From Gemmatimonadota bacterium (GTDB lineage: Bacteria; Gemmatimonadota; Gemmatimonadetes; Longimicrobiales; Gaopeijiaceae): DNA of 48,902 nucleotides. The translations under genes and the position numbers were made by a program. This document shows positions 34,387 to 46,903 of this stretch, piece after piece; within the stretch, counting starts at the first letter, position 1, and every line of letters starts with the position of its first letter. Location: contig JAAXGM010000009.1 of assembly GCA_012267435.1 (NCBI GenBank), positions 1 through 48,902 of the forward strand, read 5' to 3'. The notes under the pieces were generated by a model, which was not told the origin of the DNA, ran no database searches, and saw only the letters and a program-made list of their open reading frames with translations.

Positions 34387-35195
34387 GGATCGAGGTCGTT
34401 CAGCGTCCAGTCGTACTCGAAGAAGCGCACTTCAATGCCCGGACGCCGAAGAAACTCGGCATCCTCCTCGGGCAGGTACCGGGCGAAGAAGTCGAGCAGG
34501 CCGTCCCGTCCTCCGAAGTCACCGCCGTACCAGTCGAGCACTCGATTCAGGGTGAGGGATCCGGTGCCCGAGCGGTCGATGAGGAAGTGCTCGGGATTCG
34601 CCACCAGTCCACGCACGGCTCGGTCGAGTTGGCCGTCGAGGCGCTCCGGCACGTAGGCCTCGGCCGCCAGCGGAGGGCAGCTCACCGCGGCGCAGTTGAC
34701 CGCGAAGTGGATGCGCGGCTCACCCCACGTGGGCCGGATGATCTCGTGCTCGATCTCGTCGAGCGAGCGCCTCGCCCCGGCCACGTCGCAGAAAGCTCCG
34801 GTGAAGACGTCGCGGATCTGCCAGACGGAGTTGTCGGGGCGGTCGGCGAACGCGTTGCGGATCGAGCCCACGAGACCGGCGTTCTTCCGGATCGGATAGT
34901 TCGCCGACACCCGATCCAGCATGCAGGCGTTGTAGGCGTTGATCCAGAACGCCAGCCGCACCTCGTCGGACGCGGATTCGAGTGTTGCCGGGTCCGTACC
35001 CGCGAGTTGATCGAGGTAGGCGGCCAGGTCCGCCCGGCGGTCCCGCAGGGCGGCGTAGTCCACCCGCGGCGCCTGGACGATGTCCTCGAGGATCCGTGTG
35101 AAGTCCGCGTGGTCGGCAATGTCCTGCGCCGCGACCGGCGACGCCGCGAGCACGCAGGCGAGCATGGGCGGGAGAAGGGTTTTTCCTGTGGTCAT
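34383..35195 (-). CDS. Exported DUF547 protein
   Basis: 270 aa from ATG 35195 with a signal peptide (LLPPMLACVLAASPVAAQD); the ORF track extends 31 residues upstream without support. FWINAYNACMLDRV, IRDVFTGAFCDVAG, HFAVNCAAVSCPPLA and LDWYGGDF are typical for DUF547 (PF04784), a periplasmic family with conserved Cys/His that looks enzymatic but has no proven reaction. It is the first gene of a three-gene overlapping cassette with TIGR04283- and TIGR04282-type transferases, a recurrent neighbourhood. Confidence 0.87.
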   Translation of the reverse strand: MTTGKTLLPPMLACVLAASPVAAQDIADHADFTRILEDIVQAPRVDYAALRDRRADLAAYLDQLAGTDPATLESASDEVRLAFWINAYNACMLDRVSANYPIRKNAGLVGSIRNAFADRPDNSVWQIRDVFTGAFCDVAGARRSLDEIEHEIIRPTWGEPRIHFAVNCAAVSCPPLAAEAYVPERLDGQLDRAVRGLVANPEHFLIDRSGTGSLTLNRVLDWYGGDFGGRDGLLDFFARYLPEEDAEFLRRPGIEVRFFEYDWTLNDLDP

Positions 35196-35365
35196 TCCCG
35201 GCAGCTCCAGCGAGTGTCTTCCAATCGGGGCGGGCCGGTCGGGACGGCCCTTGGCAAAAAGAGAACAGCAGTCGCCGTGGCTCCGCAACGGGGGTCCCGA
35301 GATCGTCCCGAACAGACATTCAAGTGTCTAGGAGGACTCGTTATGTTTCTTTCCGCGCGAGCCCC

Positions 35366-35394
35366 TTTCGCTTTCTGTTCGGGTCTCGTATCTT
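35366..35394 (+). promoter_or_regulatory. recA: Tentative recA promoter
   Basis: TATCTT (35389-35394) is a reasonable -10; the element 17 bp upstream (TTTCGC) is a poor -35. The predicted start is near 35401, giving a leader of about 40 nt that begins with the palindrome at 35410. Confidence 0.3.
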
Positions 35395-35409
35395 GGATTG
35401 CATGTCCTC

Positions 35410-35421
35410 GTTCACGTGAAC
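35410..35421. promoter_or_regulatory. 12-bp palindrome in the recA leader, candidate SOS operator
   Basis: GTTCACGTGAAC is a perfect palindrome 20 bp before the recA ATG and just after the tentative -10. LexA sites are often GTTC/GAAC based, though in Gram-positives the half-sites are in the other order (GAAC-N4-GTTC). An operator is inferred from position only. Confidence 0.35.
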
Positions 35422-35440
35422 CCGACGGAGACACACAGCG

Positions 35441-36592
<1,152 letters not shown>

Positions 36593-36607
36593 ACCATGAC
36601 AGGAGCG

Positions 36608-36630
36608 GGCCGGGCGTATTGAGCCCGGCC
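36608..36630 (+). terminator. Hairpin behind recA
   Basis: GGCCGGGC (36608-36615), loop GTATTGA, GCCCGGCC (36623-36630). A compact eight-pair GC stem 15 bp after the recA stop, without a clean T-run. It may terminate or attenuate transcription from recA into alaS. Confidence 0.5.
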
Positions 36631-36648
36631 GCGGGGCGCGGTTATTCT
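36619..36648 (+). promoter_or_regulatory. Candidate alaS promoter overlapping the recA hairpin
   Basis: TTGAGC (36619-36624), 18-bp spacer, TATTCT (36643-36648). The -35 lies in the loop and right arm of the recA hairpin. Each hexamer matches four of six consensus positions. Confidence 0.4.
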
Positions 36649-36704
36649 AAGGGCTGGCGTCCCGTATCGGGCGGCGGCGCCTCCCCGCATCAGGCCCTTT
36701 GCAG

Positions 36705-39409
<2,705 letters not shown>

Positions 39410-39413
<4 letters not shown>

Positions 39414-39703
39414 CCGCGCTCGGAGACTGGCTCGCCGCATGCCGTCCGGCCGTACCGAACGGGTTGAAGGAGTGGCTCGCGGTCGACGGCGATCCCGCCC
39501 TCTCGGTCGCCGACCTCGCCGACCTCGGTATCGCCGCGCTCGACCGCGCCGAGGTGTCGCAGCGACTTGATCGGCACGCGGCCTTTCAGCTCCTCGCGGC
39601 GGACGCGTTCCTGACCTACGCCTGCGAGGCCGCCGTCGATGAACCCGAGGTCGCCTCCCGGCTGCACCTGATTCTGGATCGCTGCGCGGCTGCCTGGCGG
39701 TGA
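39410..39703 (+). CDS. 97-aa hypothetical protein between alaS and cca
   Basis: GTG start overlaps the alaS stop and its stop overlaps the cca GTG start, so it is embedded in a translationally coupled series and is very likely real. It is predicted mostly helical: GDWLAACRPAVPNGLKEWL, a central ADLADLGIAALDRA and a C-terminal [13 protein letters not shown], with three Cys. No known domain is recognised. By context it may act in tRNA metabolism, but there is no direct evidence. Confidence 0.7.
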
Positions 39704-41070
39704 CGGACGGGAAGGCACTGCCGGCCGCCCCAGACTCGGTCCGGTGGGTGATTCGAAAACTCGAACGGGCCGGTTTCGAGACGTGGGCGGTAGGGGGCAT
39801 CGTACGGGACGCGCTGGCGGGGCGGCCCGCGCGCGCCGACGACTGGGACCTGGCCACGCGCGCCCGGCCCGAACAGGTGCGGGCGGTGTTCCGGAGGGTC
39901 GTGCCCATCGGGGTGGAGCACGGCACGGTGGGGGTCCTCACGCGCGAGGGGATGTACGAGGTCACCACCTTCCGGCGCGACGTGGAGACCTTCGGGCGCA
40001 GAGCCACGGTCGAGTTTGCCGACGACATCGACGAGGACCTGGCACGGCGGGACTTCACGATCAACGCCATCGCCTGGCACCCTCTGCGCCGCGAGATGCG
40101 CGACCCCTTCGGCGGTGCCGGGGATCTTGCCGCTGGCTTCCTGCGCACGGTCGGAGACGCCTCGACGCGGTTCGCGGAGGACTTCCTGCGCATCCTGCGC
40201 GCGCTGCGCTTCGCCGGACGCTTTTCCCTCGCCATCGAGCGGGAAACGTGGTCCGCTCTGTGCGGGCACCGGCGGCATCTGACGGACCTATCGCCCGAGC
40301 GGGTGCGGGAGGAGCTGATGAAGATCCTCGGCTCCGCGCATCCATCGCGCGCGCTTGCGCTGTACGCCGCTTCCGGCGCGCTCGCCATCCTCTACCCGGA
40401 GCTGGCGCGGTGTCTGAACCGGCTCGAGGAAGGTCGGCTCGACTCGTGGAGCGCCGCCCTTCAGATGGTGGACATCATCTCCACGAGATATCCGCTCGCA
40501 CGTCTGACATGTCTCCTGGGCGTGATCGGCCTGCCCGCACGGGGTGTGGGCGAGGAACTGCCCCCAACGGAGCGCGCCGGGATGCGCGCGGTTGCGCTGA
40601 TGGAGCGCCTTCGCTATTCCCGCGCCGACACCGAGGGCGTGAGCGCGCTGGTGCGCGCGGTCGCGGCCGGCCCCGGGATCGGTGCCGGACCGGCGTTGCG
40701 CCGCTGGCTTCGTCAGACCCGCCGGGTAGACCGCCGCCACCTGTTCCGCATCTGGATCGCCCGCGCGCGCCTGGAGACCGGTTTGGGAGGCCGGGACCGG
40801 GAGCACGCCGTGCTCGCCCGCTGGAAGGCGGTCCGGGCGGAGTTGGAGATGGATCCTCCGCTCACGCTGGCGGATCTGGCCCTGAGCGGCCGCGATCTCA
40901 TCGAGATGGGCATGCGGCCGGGTCCCGGTTTCGGCGCCGTGCTCGCTCATCTCCTGGACTTGGTTCTGGAGGACCCCGCGCGGAATCGTCGTTCGGTTCT
41001 GGCGCCGCGCGCCCGGCGTTACATTGATGGCCGCGCGCAGGCTTCGGATACCCCGGAGAGGTCCGCGTGA
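39700..41070 (+). CDS. cca: CCA tRNA nucleotidyltransferase / poly(A) polymerase family
   Basis: 456 aa class II nucleotidyltransferase. The head has [13 protein letters not shown], the metal-binding DDWDLAT (DxD) and GTVGVL; the neck has [13 protein letters not shown] and [16 protein letters not shown]; a helical body follows. It adds or repairs the 3' CCA of tRNAs; the tRNA-Gln gene in this window has no encoded CCA. An A-adding-only enzyme or PcnB is an alternative I cannot exclude. GTGA overlaps occur on both sides. Confidence 0.92.
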   Translation: MTDGKALPAAPDSVRWVIRKLERAGFETWAVGGIVRDALAGRPARADDWDLATRARPEQVRAVFRRVVPIGVEHGTVGVLTREGMYEVTTFRRDVETFGRRATVEFADDIDEDLARRDFTINAIAWHPLRREMRDPFGGAGDLAAGFLRTVGDASTRFAEDFLRILRALRFAGRFSLAIERETWSALCGHRRHLTDLSPERVREELMKILGSAHPSRALALYAASGALAILYPELARCLNRLEEGRLDSWSAALQMVDIISTRYPLARLTCLLGVIGLPARGVGEELPPTERAGMRAVALMERLRYSRADTEGVSALVRAVAAGPGIGAGPALRRWLRQTRRVDRRHLFRIWIARARLETGLGGRDREHAVLARWKAVRAELEMDPPLTLADLALSGRDLIEMGMRPGPGFGAVLAHLLDLVLEDPARNRRSVLAPRARRYIDGRAQASDTPERSA

Positions 41071-42512
41071 ACGAGCCCACGCTCTTCGGCGATGCCGGCA
41101 CCGGGGTCGGATCCGGTGGATCCGGTGGAGCGGGTCCGGCCAGCCGTGACACGTATCCCGGACGGGCACCCCCTGCCGGTGCCGCCGCCCCGCTCGCGGC
41201 CCGAATGCGCCCGCGCACGCTCGCCGAATTCGCGGGACAGGCCCGGCTCCTGGAAGACGGCGGCCCGCTCAGGCTCATGCTCGAGGGGGGCGCTCTCTCG
41301 AGCCTGATTCTCTGGGGCCCCCCGGGGAGCGGCAAGACCACGCTGGCGCGGCTCTTGGCCCGCCGCGGCGATGCCGCCTTCGTCGCATTCTCGGCTGTGA
41401 CCGAGGGGGTGGCGCGCGTCCGCGCGATCATCGCGGAGGCCCGGGAGCGCATGGCCGCGACCGGCCGCGGAACGATCCTCTTCTGCGACGAGATTCACCG
41501 CTTCAACAAGGCGCAGCAGGACGCGTTCCTCCCCCATGTCGAGGAGGGGATGGTCTTCCTGGTAGGGGCGACCACCGAGAATCCGAGCTTCGAAGTCATC
41601 CGTCCGCTGCTTTCGCGAGCTCCGGTGTTTGTTCTGGAACCACTCTCGACCGAGGAGCTGACGGACATTCTGAGGCGCGCGCTTGAGGATGGCGAGCGGG
41701 GTCTGGGGCGGGTGCCGGGGGACGCCAGCGCGGGTGTGCTGGACTGGATCGCCGGACGCGCCGACGGGGACGCGCGACGCGCGCTCGGCGTGCTCGAACG
41801 GGCCGGCGATCTGGCCGGTGCGGGGCGCGCCATAACCTTGGAGCACGCACGACAGGCGGCCCAGCACCGCTTCTCGCGCTTCGACAAGGCCGGCGAGGAG
41901 CACTACAACACCATCTCCGCGCTGCACAAGGCGGTGCGCGGCAGCGACCCCGACGCCGCCCTCTACTGGCTCGCGCGCATGCTCCAGGGCGGGCAGAACC
42001 CGCTCTACATCGCGCGGCGACTGGTGCGCATGGCCTCCGAAGACATCGGGCTCGCGGATCCCCGGGCGCTGACGCTCGCGCTCGCCGGACGGGACGCCTT
42101 CCACTTCCTCGGCTCGCCCGAAGGGGAGCTGGCCCTCGCCGAAGTCGTCGTTTATCTGGCGTCGGCGCCCAAGTCGAATCGGCTCCATCGGGCGTGGCTC
42201 GACGCAGGACAGGCGGCGCGGCAGACGCCCGCCGCGCCGGTGCCCCTTCATCTCCGCAACGCGCCCACCGACATGATGAAACAGCTGGGGTATGGTGCCG
42301 GGTACCAGTACGATCCCGATGCTCCGGAGGGTGTCGCCGCACAGAGCTATCTCCCCGCCGAACTCGAAGGCAGGCGCTTCTATGCCCCTGGGACCGCGGG
42401 CGACGAACGGGATGTCGCGGCGAGACTCGAGCGTTTCAGGGCCCTGCGCGCACGGGCTTCATCGCATGGGGAAGAGCGCGGCTCGAAACCGCCGCCGGAC
42501 TCCCGGACGTAG
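41067..42512 (+). CDS. rarA: Replication-associated recombination protein RarA/MgsA
   Basis: 481 aa AAA+ ATPase. After a Gly/Ala-rich start come [16 protein letters not shown], Walker [16 protein letters not shown], the Walker B sequence [20 protein letters not shown], sensor TTENPSFEV and a C-terminal part with [19 protein letters not shown] and [10 protein letters not shown]. This is the MgsA/RarA/WRNIP1 family acting at stalled forks and gaps. Start GTG overlaps the cca stop. The N-terminal ~25 residues are low complexity. Confidence 0.94.
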   Translation: MNEPTLFGDAGTGVGSGGSGGAGPASRDTYPGRAPPAGAAAPLAARMRPRTLAEFAGQARLLEDGGPLRLMLEGGALSSLILWGPPGSGKTTLARLLARRGDAAFVAFSAVTEGVARVRAIIAEARERMAATGRGTILFCDEIHRFNKAQQDAFLPHVEEGMVFLVGATTENPSFEVIRPLLSRAPVFVLEPLSTEELTDILRRALEDGERGLGRVPGDASAGVLDWIAGRADGDARRALGVLERAGDLAGAGRAITLEHARQAAQHRFSRFDKAGEEHYNTISALHKAVRGSDPDAALYWLARMLQGGQNPLYIARRLVRMASEDIGLADPRALTLALAGRDAFHFLGSPEGELALAEVVVYLASAPKSNRLHRAWLDAGQAARQTPAAPVPLHLRNAPTDMMKQLGYGAGYQYDPDAPEGVAAQSYLPAELEGRRFYAPGTAGDERDVAARLERFRALRARASSHGEERGSKPPPDSRT

Positions 42513-42527
42513 GCGAGGGCGGGATGC

Positions 42528-43958
42528 TTGAACTTGCCATGGGCGGCCCCGGCTCCGAGGCTTGCGGGCGCGGGCGGAACGAGCCCGGGGAGGCTCGCCA
42601 CCCACGGAGGCACCGCCATACCTGATCGATTCATCGACAACCGCCCCGCCACCGATCGCGCGATTCTGGTCGGGGCGCCCCGTGGGCGCATGCGCCCGGT
42701 CACCGCGCGCGAGCACCTCGCGGAGCTCGCCCGTCTGGCGGATACCGCCGGCGCGGATGTCGTGGGGATCGTGCGGCAGCGTATCCGCAGTCCCCATCCT
42801 CATTTCTACATCGGCAAGGGCAAGGCTGGCGAGCTACGCTCGACGGCGCGGGCCACGGAGGCCGATCTGGTCATCTTCGACGATGAGCTGAAGCCGGACC
42901 AGGCCCGCCACTTGGAGGACTTCCTGGGGATCCGGGTGATGGACCGCGCCGAACTCATCCTGGATATCTTCGCGACCCGGGCACGCACCCGCGAAGCGCG
43001 CATGCAGGTGGAGCTGGCGCAGCTCGAGTACCTGCTGCCGCGCCTCAAGTGCATGTGGAGCCACCTCTCGCGCATCCGCGGCGGGATCGGGCTCAGGGGG
43101 CCCGGCGAGACCCAGCTCGAGACCGACCGGCGCCTGATCGGCACCCGGATTTCGGAGCTGAAGCACAAGCTGGAGGGGGTCGCCCGGTCGCGCGCCACCC
43201 AGCGCAAGGGACGCGCGAACTCCTTCCGGGCGGCGCTGGTCGGGTACACCAACGCCGGCAAGTCGTCGCTGCTCAAGGCGCTCTCGGGCGCCGACCTGCT
43301 GGTGGAGGACCGCCTCTTCGCCACTCTCGATTCCGCCACGCGCGTCGTGCCGGTGGGAGAGGGGCACCAGGCGCTGCTGACGGACACGGTGGGCTTCATC
43401 CGCAAACTCCCGCATGATCTCATTGCCTCCTTCCGGTCGACGCTCGAGGAAGCGCGCGAAGCGGATCTGATCCTGCATGTGGTGGATGCCGCGGCTCCCG
43501 ACTGGGAGGGCCGGCTGGCCGTCGTGCACGAGGTGCTGGAGGAGCTCGAGCTTCTGGACGCGCCCCGCGTGCTCGTGTTCAACAAAACCGACCTCATCAC
43601 CCACGCCGAGGAAGAGGTGCTGAGGGAACGCGTTCGGGGGCGCGAGCATACTCCCTCCGTCTTCCTGTCGATCTACCAGCCGGAGACGCTCGAGCGGCTG
43701 CGCGGCGTGCTGCTGACGTGCATCCGGGCAGCCCTTCGGAGCGTGCAGGTGGTGCTCAAGGTGACCGACGGGGGGACGCTTGCAGCGCTGTACCGCGAGG
43801 GTGAGGTTGTGAGGACGACGCGAGACGATTCCGCCCTCACGGTCACGGCCCGACTTCCCGCGCCGGCCCTGGGCCGCCTCCAGGCCCGCGGGGACATCGA
43901 GATTCTGGAGGTCGCCGCTCAGGCGGGGTCCGGGGGCATCGTCCCTTCAGCCGGTTGA
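42528..43958 (+). CDS. hflX: GTPase HflX (start uncertain)
   Basis: HflX N-domain ([38 protein letters not shown]) and linker [19 protein letters not shown] are followed by the G domain: P-loop [14 protein letters not shown], the FATLDSATR switch, [17 protein letters not shown] and NKTD. It is a ribosome-associated GTPase that splits stalled or heat-damaged ribosomes. The coordinates use TTG 42528 from the ORF track. The first ~30 residues look non-conserved, and ATA 42618 with GGAGG seven bases upstream would give a more normal N-terminus. It is in the same frame as rarA. Confidence 0.93.
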   Translation: MNLPWAAPAPRLAGAGGTSPGRLATHGGTAIPDRFIDNRPATDRAILVGAPRGRMRPVTAREHLAELARLADTAGADVVGIVRQRIRSPHPHFYIGKGKAGELRSTARATEADLVIFDDELKPDQARHLEDFLGIRVMDRAELILDIFATRARTREARMQVELAQLEYLLPRLKCMWSHLSRIRGGIGLRGPGETQLETDRRLIGTRISELKHKLEGVARSRATQRKGRANSFRAALVGYTNAGKSSLLKALSGADLLVEDRLFATLDSATRVVPVGEGHQALLTDTVGFIRKLPHDLIASFRSTLEEAREADLILHVVDAAAPDWEGRLAVVHEVLEELELLDAPRVLVFNKTDLITHAEEEVLRERVRGREHTPSVFLSIYQPETLERLRGVLLTCIRAALRSVQVVLKVTDGGTLAALYREGEVVRTTRDDSALTVTARLPAPALGRLQARGDIEILEVAAQAGSGGIVPSAG

Positions 43959-43966
43959 GGCACGCC

Positions 43967-44731
43967 ATGCGCTTCTACGTCAACATCGATCACGTGGCCA
44001 CCGTCCGGCAGGCGCGCCGGACGGATGAACCCGATCCCGTGCGCGCGGCGGTACTGGCCGAACTGGGAGGCGCCGACGGGATCACGGTGCACCTGCGCGA
44101 GGACCGCCGCCACATCAGCGACCGCGATGTCCGGTTGCTCGTGAAGACGGCGCGCACGGGGATCAATCTGGAGCTGGCGACCGCGCCCGACATCCTCGAG
44201 CTGGCGTGCGAACTCGCGCCGATGCAGGCCACGCTCGTCCCCGAGCGCCGCGAGGAGGTGACCACCGAGGGCGGACTGGCGCTCGATTCGGCGGAGGTGC
44301 GAGCCTCCATGCGGGACGCGCTCGGCCGGCTCGCCGACGCCGGCGTCCGGACGTCGCTCTTCATCGACCCGGACGAGGACGCGATCGAAGCCAGCGCCGA
44401 ACTGGGCGCCGACGCCGTGGAACTGCACACGGGAGAGTATGCGCTGGCGGACATGGACGGCCGTCCCGCCCAACTGGGTCGCATGGTTTCGGCGGCGCGC
44501 GCCGGGCGGGCCGCGGGACTGGCGGTGCACGCCGGGCACGGGCTTACCTACGAGAACGTCATCCCCGTGGCTGCGGTCGGCGAGATCGAGGAGCTCAACA
44601 TCGGCCACAGCATCATTTCCCGCGCGGTGCTGGTGGGGCTCGAGCGGGCGGTGCGGGAGATGAAGGAGATCATCCGGGGCGCTCCCGGGAGGATGAGCGC
44701 CGAGGGCTGGCTGCCTCCCATCGGCTTCTGA
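43967..44731 (+). CDS. pdxJ: Pyridoxine 5'-phosphate synthase
   Basis: 254 aa from ATG 43967, with GAGG six bases upstream; a TTG at 43955 overlapping the hflX stop is the alternative. [57 protein letters not shown] and GHGLTYENV are all PdxJ motifs in a TIM barrel. It condenses 1-deoxy-xylulose-5-phosphate with 3-amino-1-hydroxyacetone phosphate to pyridoxine phosphate. DXP also feeds isoprenoids, and ispE lies two genes downstream. Confidence 0.96.
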   Translation: MRFYVNIDHVATVRQARRTDEPDPVRAAVLAELGGADGITVHLREDRRHISDRDVRLLVKTARTGINLELATAPDILELACELAPMQATLVPERREEVTTEGGLALDSAEVRASMRDALGRLADAGVRTSLFIDPDEDAIEASAELGADAVELHTGEYALADMDGRPAQLGRMVSAARAGRAAGLAVHAGHGLTYENVIPVAAVGEIEELNIGHSIISRAVLVGLERAVREMKEIIRGAPGRMSAEGWLPPIGF

Positions 44732-44735
44732 TGTC

Positions 44736-45773
44736 TTGCCCGTGACATCGTTCTGGAAGCCCCTCGTCGGGCTTTCCGTCAGCGTCCCGCTGCTTTGGTG
44801 GGTATTCCGCGGCGAGGATCTGGGCGCCATCGCCGCGGAGGTGGCGGCCGCCCATCCGTGGTGGCTGCTCGCGTCGGTGCTCATCGCGACCGCCGGCTAC
44901 CTGCTGCGCGCCATGAGATGGAGGGTGCTGCTCACCCCGCTCCGATCCCGGACCGGCCTGCGGGCCCGCTTTGCCGCCACCGCCATCGGCTTCATGGTCA
45001 ACAACCTGCTTCCCGCCCGGGCCGGCGAGTTTGCCCGCGCCTGGTCGCTCGCGCGCATGGAGAAGATGAGGACCTCCGCGTGCCTGTCCTCCCTGGCCGT
45101 CGAGCGCCTCTTCGATGGCATGACGGTTGTCGCGCTGCTCGTGGTTTCGCTGTCGCTGCCGGGGTTCCGTGCCGACTCCGAACTCGCAGGCGAAATCGTG
45201 GGCGGAGCGGTCGCCGGGTTCCTGGCCGTGCTCGTAATCGTCATCCTGGTCGTGGTGCTGGTACTTGCGCGGCCGGATGTGGTGCGGGCCGCCGCGCGTC
45301 CGCTGGCCTCCCGGATGCCGGGCACCGCTGGGAATGGGGCACTTTCCATTCTGGACGGGCTCATCGAGGGACTGGATGCGCTTCGAAGTCCAATGCTGGT
45401 GGCGCGCGCGGCGGCATGGAGCCTGGTCTTCTGGCTCTGGCATTCGGCGTCCTTCTGGCTCGGTTTCCGCGCGTTCGGCATCGATGCGGGATATGCGGAA
45501 GCACTCTTCCTGAACGGGATCACCGCGCTGGCGGTTGCGCTGCCCTCGGCGCCGGGGTTCTTCGGCACGTTCGAGGCCGGAGTGCGGGTCGCGCTCGTCG
45601 AGGTCCTCGGCTTTGGTGAGAACCCGGCGCTGGCGTTCGCCGCCGGGTACCACGTCACGACCTTCATCCCCGTGACTGCCATCGGGCTCTGGTACTTCTG
45701 GCGCATGGGGTTTTCGCTCCGGGAGATCGGGCCCGCGCGGAAGGGTGGTGAAGCGGAGAGCCCGGCGCGGTGA
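44736..45773 (+). CDS. Second LPG-synthase TM-domain / UPF0104 flippase-like protein
   Basis: About 345 aa, eight or so TM segments, with LRAMRWRVLLTPL, NNLLPARAGEFARAW, VERLFDGMTVVALL and LPSAPGFFGTFE, all characteristic of PF03706/UPF0104. Start TTG 44736 or GTG 44742; neither has a clear Shine-Dalgarno. The stop overlaps ispE. It is a paralogue of 3625-4560, but the motif set here (PARAGE, APGFFGTFE) is closer to the family consensus. Likely transports a lipid or polyprenyl-linked substrate; the actual cargo is unknown. Confidence 0.85.
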   Translation: MPVTSFWKPLVGLSVSVPLLWWVFRGEDLGAIAAEVAAAHPWWLLASVLIATAGYLLRAMRWRVLLTPLRSRTGLRARFAATAIGFMVNNLLPARAGEFARAWSLARMEKMRTSACLSSLAVERLFDGMTVVALLVVSLSLPGFRADSELAGEIVGGAVAGFLAVLVIVILVVVLVLARPDVVRAAARPLASRMPGTAGNGALSILDGLIEGLDALRSPMLVARAAAWSLVFWLWHSASFWLGFRAFGIDAGYAEALFLNGITALAVALPSAPGFFGTFEAGVRVALVEVLGFGENPALAFAAGYHVTTFIPVTAIGLWYFWRMGFSLREIGPARKGGEAESPAR

Positions 45774-46672
45774 AGCGCGCGGTCGTGGTCGAGGCTCCGG
45801 CCAAGGTCAACCTCGTGCTGCGCGTGGGCGCGCGGCGCGCCGACGGATATCACAACGTGGACACTCTCTTCGCGGCGGTCGGGTTGTGCGACCGCCTGCG
45901 GGTGGAGCGCGCGTCGGCCGGGATTGCCGTGGAGGTCGCCGGCACCGACCTGGGCGACCCGCGCGACAACCTGGTGTACCGCGCGGCGCGGGCGTACCTG
46001 GAGGCGCGTGGCGAGCCGGGCGGGGTGGCCATCCGGCTGGAGAAGCGCATTCCGGTCGGTGGCGGGCTGGGGGGTGGCTCCTCGGACGCGGCGGCGACGC
46101 TGCGCTGCCTGGACGAGCTGTTCGAACCTCCCGCGGGCGTCGCCGCACTCACCGGGATGGCGCGCGGCTTGGGTGCCGACGTCCCCTTCTTTCTGTCGCC
46201 GTCGCCGCTCGCACTGGGTGGCGGCCGCGGCGACCACCTCACGCCGCTGCCCCCGCTACCACCCCGGCCCGTGCTTCTGGTGGGGTCGCCGGAGGGAGTG
46301 GGGACGACCTGGGCGTACAACCTGCTCGCCCGGGGGAGGGGTGGGGGGTTGGAGGAGCCGTCCGCCGGAAAGCCGGTTCCCCTCACGACGGCCCGCTGCC
46401 GGGATTGGGCGACCGTGGCCGGAATGGCCCAAAACGACTTCCAGACGCCCATCTTCGCCGTCCGCCCCGACCTCCGCGAAGCGATGCTGTCGCTACGGGA
46501 CACTTCGCCCCTGATGGCGCTCATGTCGGGCAGCGGCAGCACCATCTTCGCGGCCTACCGGGACGAGGAATCGGCGATGCGGGCGCGGCGCCGAATCCAA
46601 CCGATTCACGGCGACGCACACGTCCATCTGACGAGCACTCTTTCGAGCTTTCCCGCCTTTCGGCCGGTGTAG
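45770..46672 (+). CDS. ispE: 4-diphosphocytidyl-2-C-methyl-D-erythritol kinase
   Basis: 300 aa GHMP kinase: VEAPAKVNLVLRVGARRADGYH, VGGGLGGGSSDAAATLRCL (ATP loop) and LMSGSGSTIFA. It phosphorylates CDP-ME in the MEP pathway of isoprenoid precursors. GTG start overlaps the preceding stop. It is the last gene of the alaS operon series; a tRNA gene with its own promoter follows 131 bp later. Confidence 0.96.
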   Translation: MKRAVVVEAPAKVNLVLRVGARRADGYHNVDTLFAAVGLCDRLRVERASAGIAVEVAGTDLGDPRDNLVYRAARAYLEARGEPGGVAIRLEKRIPVGGGLGGGSSDAAATLRCLDELFEPPAGVAALTGMARGLGADVPFFLSPSPLALGGGRGDHLTPLPPLPPRPVLLVGSPEGVGTTWAYNLLARGRGGGLEEPSAGKPVPLTTARCRDWATVAGMAQNDFQTPIFAVRPDLREAMLSLRDTSPLMALMSGSGSTIFAAYRDEESAMRARRRIQPIHGDAHVHLTSTLSSFPAFRPV

Positions 46673-46756
46673 GGTGTACCGTGCGATGCCGCAATCGCTC
46701 TGCGGACCAATGCCGGCGCCAAGCCGCTCCGGTCGTGCCGCCGCGCCGTCTCGCTC

Positions 46757-46785
46757 TTGAGACCGCACCGGAGCACGAGTAGGAT
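46757..46785 (+). promoter_or_regulatory. Promoter of tRNA-Gln
   Basis: TTGAGA (46757-46762), 17-bp spacer, TAGGAT (46780-46785), placing the start about 12 nt before the tRNA. Spacing is ideal and the -35 matches that of the ccm promoter. Confidence 0.6.
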
Positions 46786-46803
46786 TCCGAGAGCCATCGT
46801 GAG

Positions 46804-46874
46804 TGGCCCGTCGTCTAATGGCAGGACACCGGTCTTTGGAACCGGCGGTGGTGGTTCGAATCCACCCGGGCCAA
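46804..46874 (+). tRNA. tRNA-Gln (anticodon UUG)
   Basis: 71 nt. Acceptor stem TGGCCCG/CGGGCCA with discriminator A, D-arm GTCTAATGGCAGGAC, anticodon arm CCGGT-CTTTGGA-ACCGG giving TTG, and T-arm GGTGG-TTCGAAT-CCACC. CCA is not encoded, so it depends on the Cca-type enzyme encoded at 39700. The ORF track reads through it as part of a larger ORF. Confidence 0.97.
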
Positions 46875-46903
46875 TTCGCCCTCGCCGTGAAGGAGGAGCC
46901 CTC

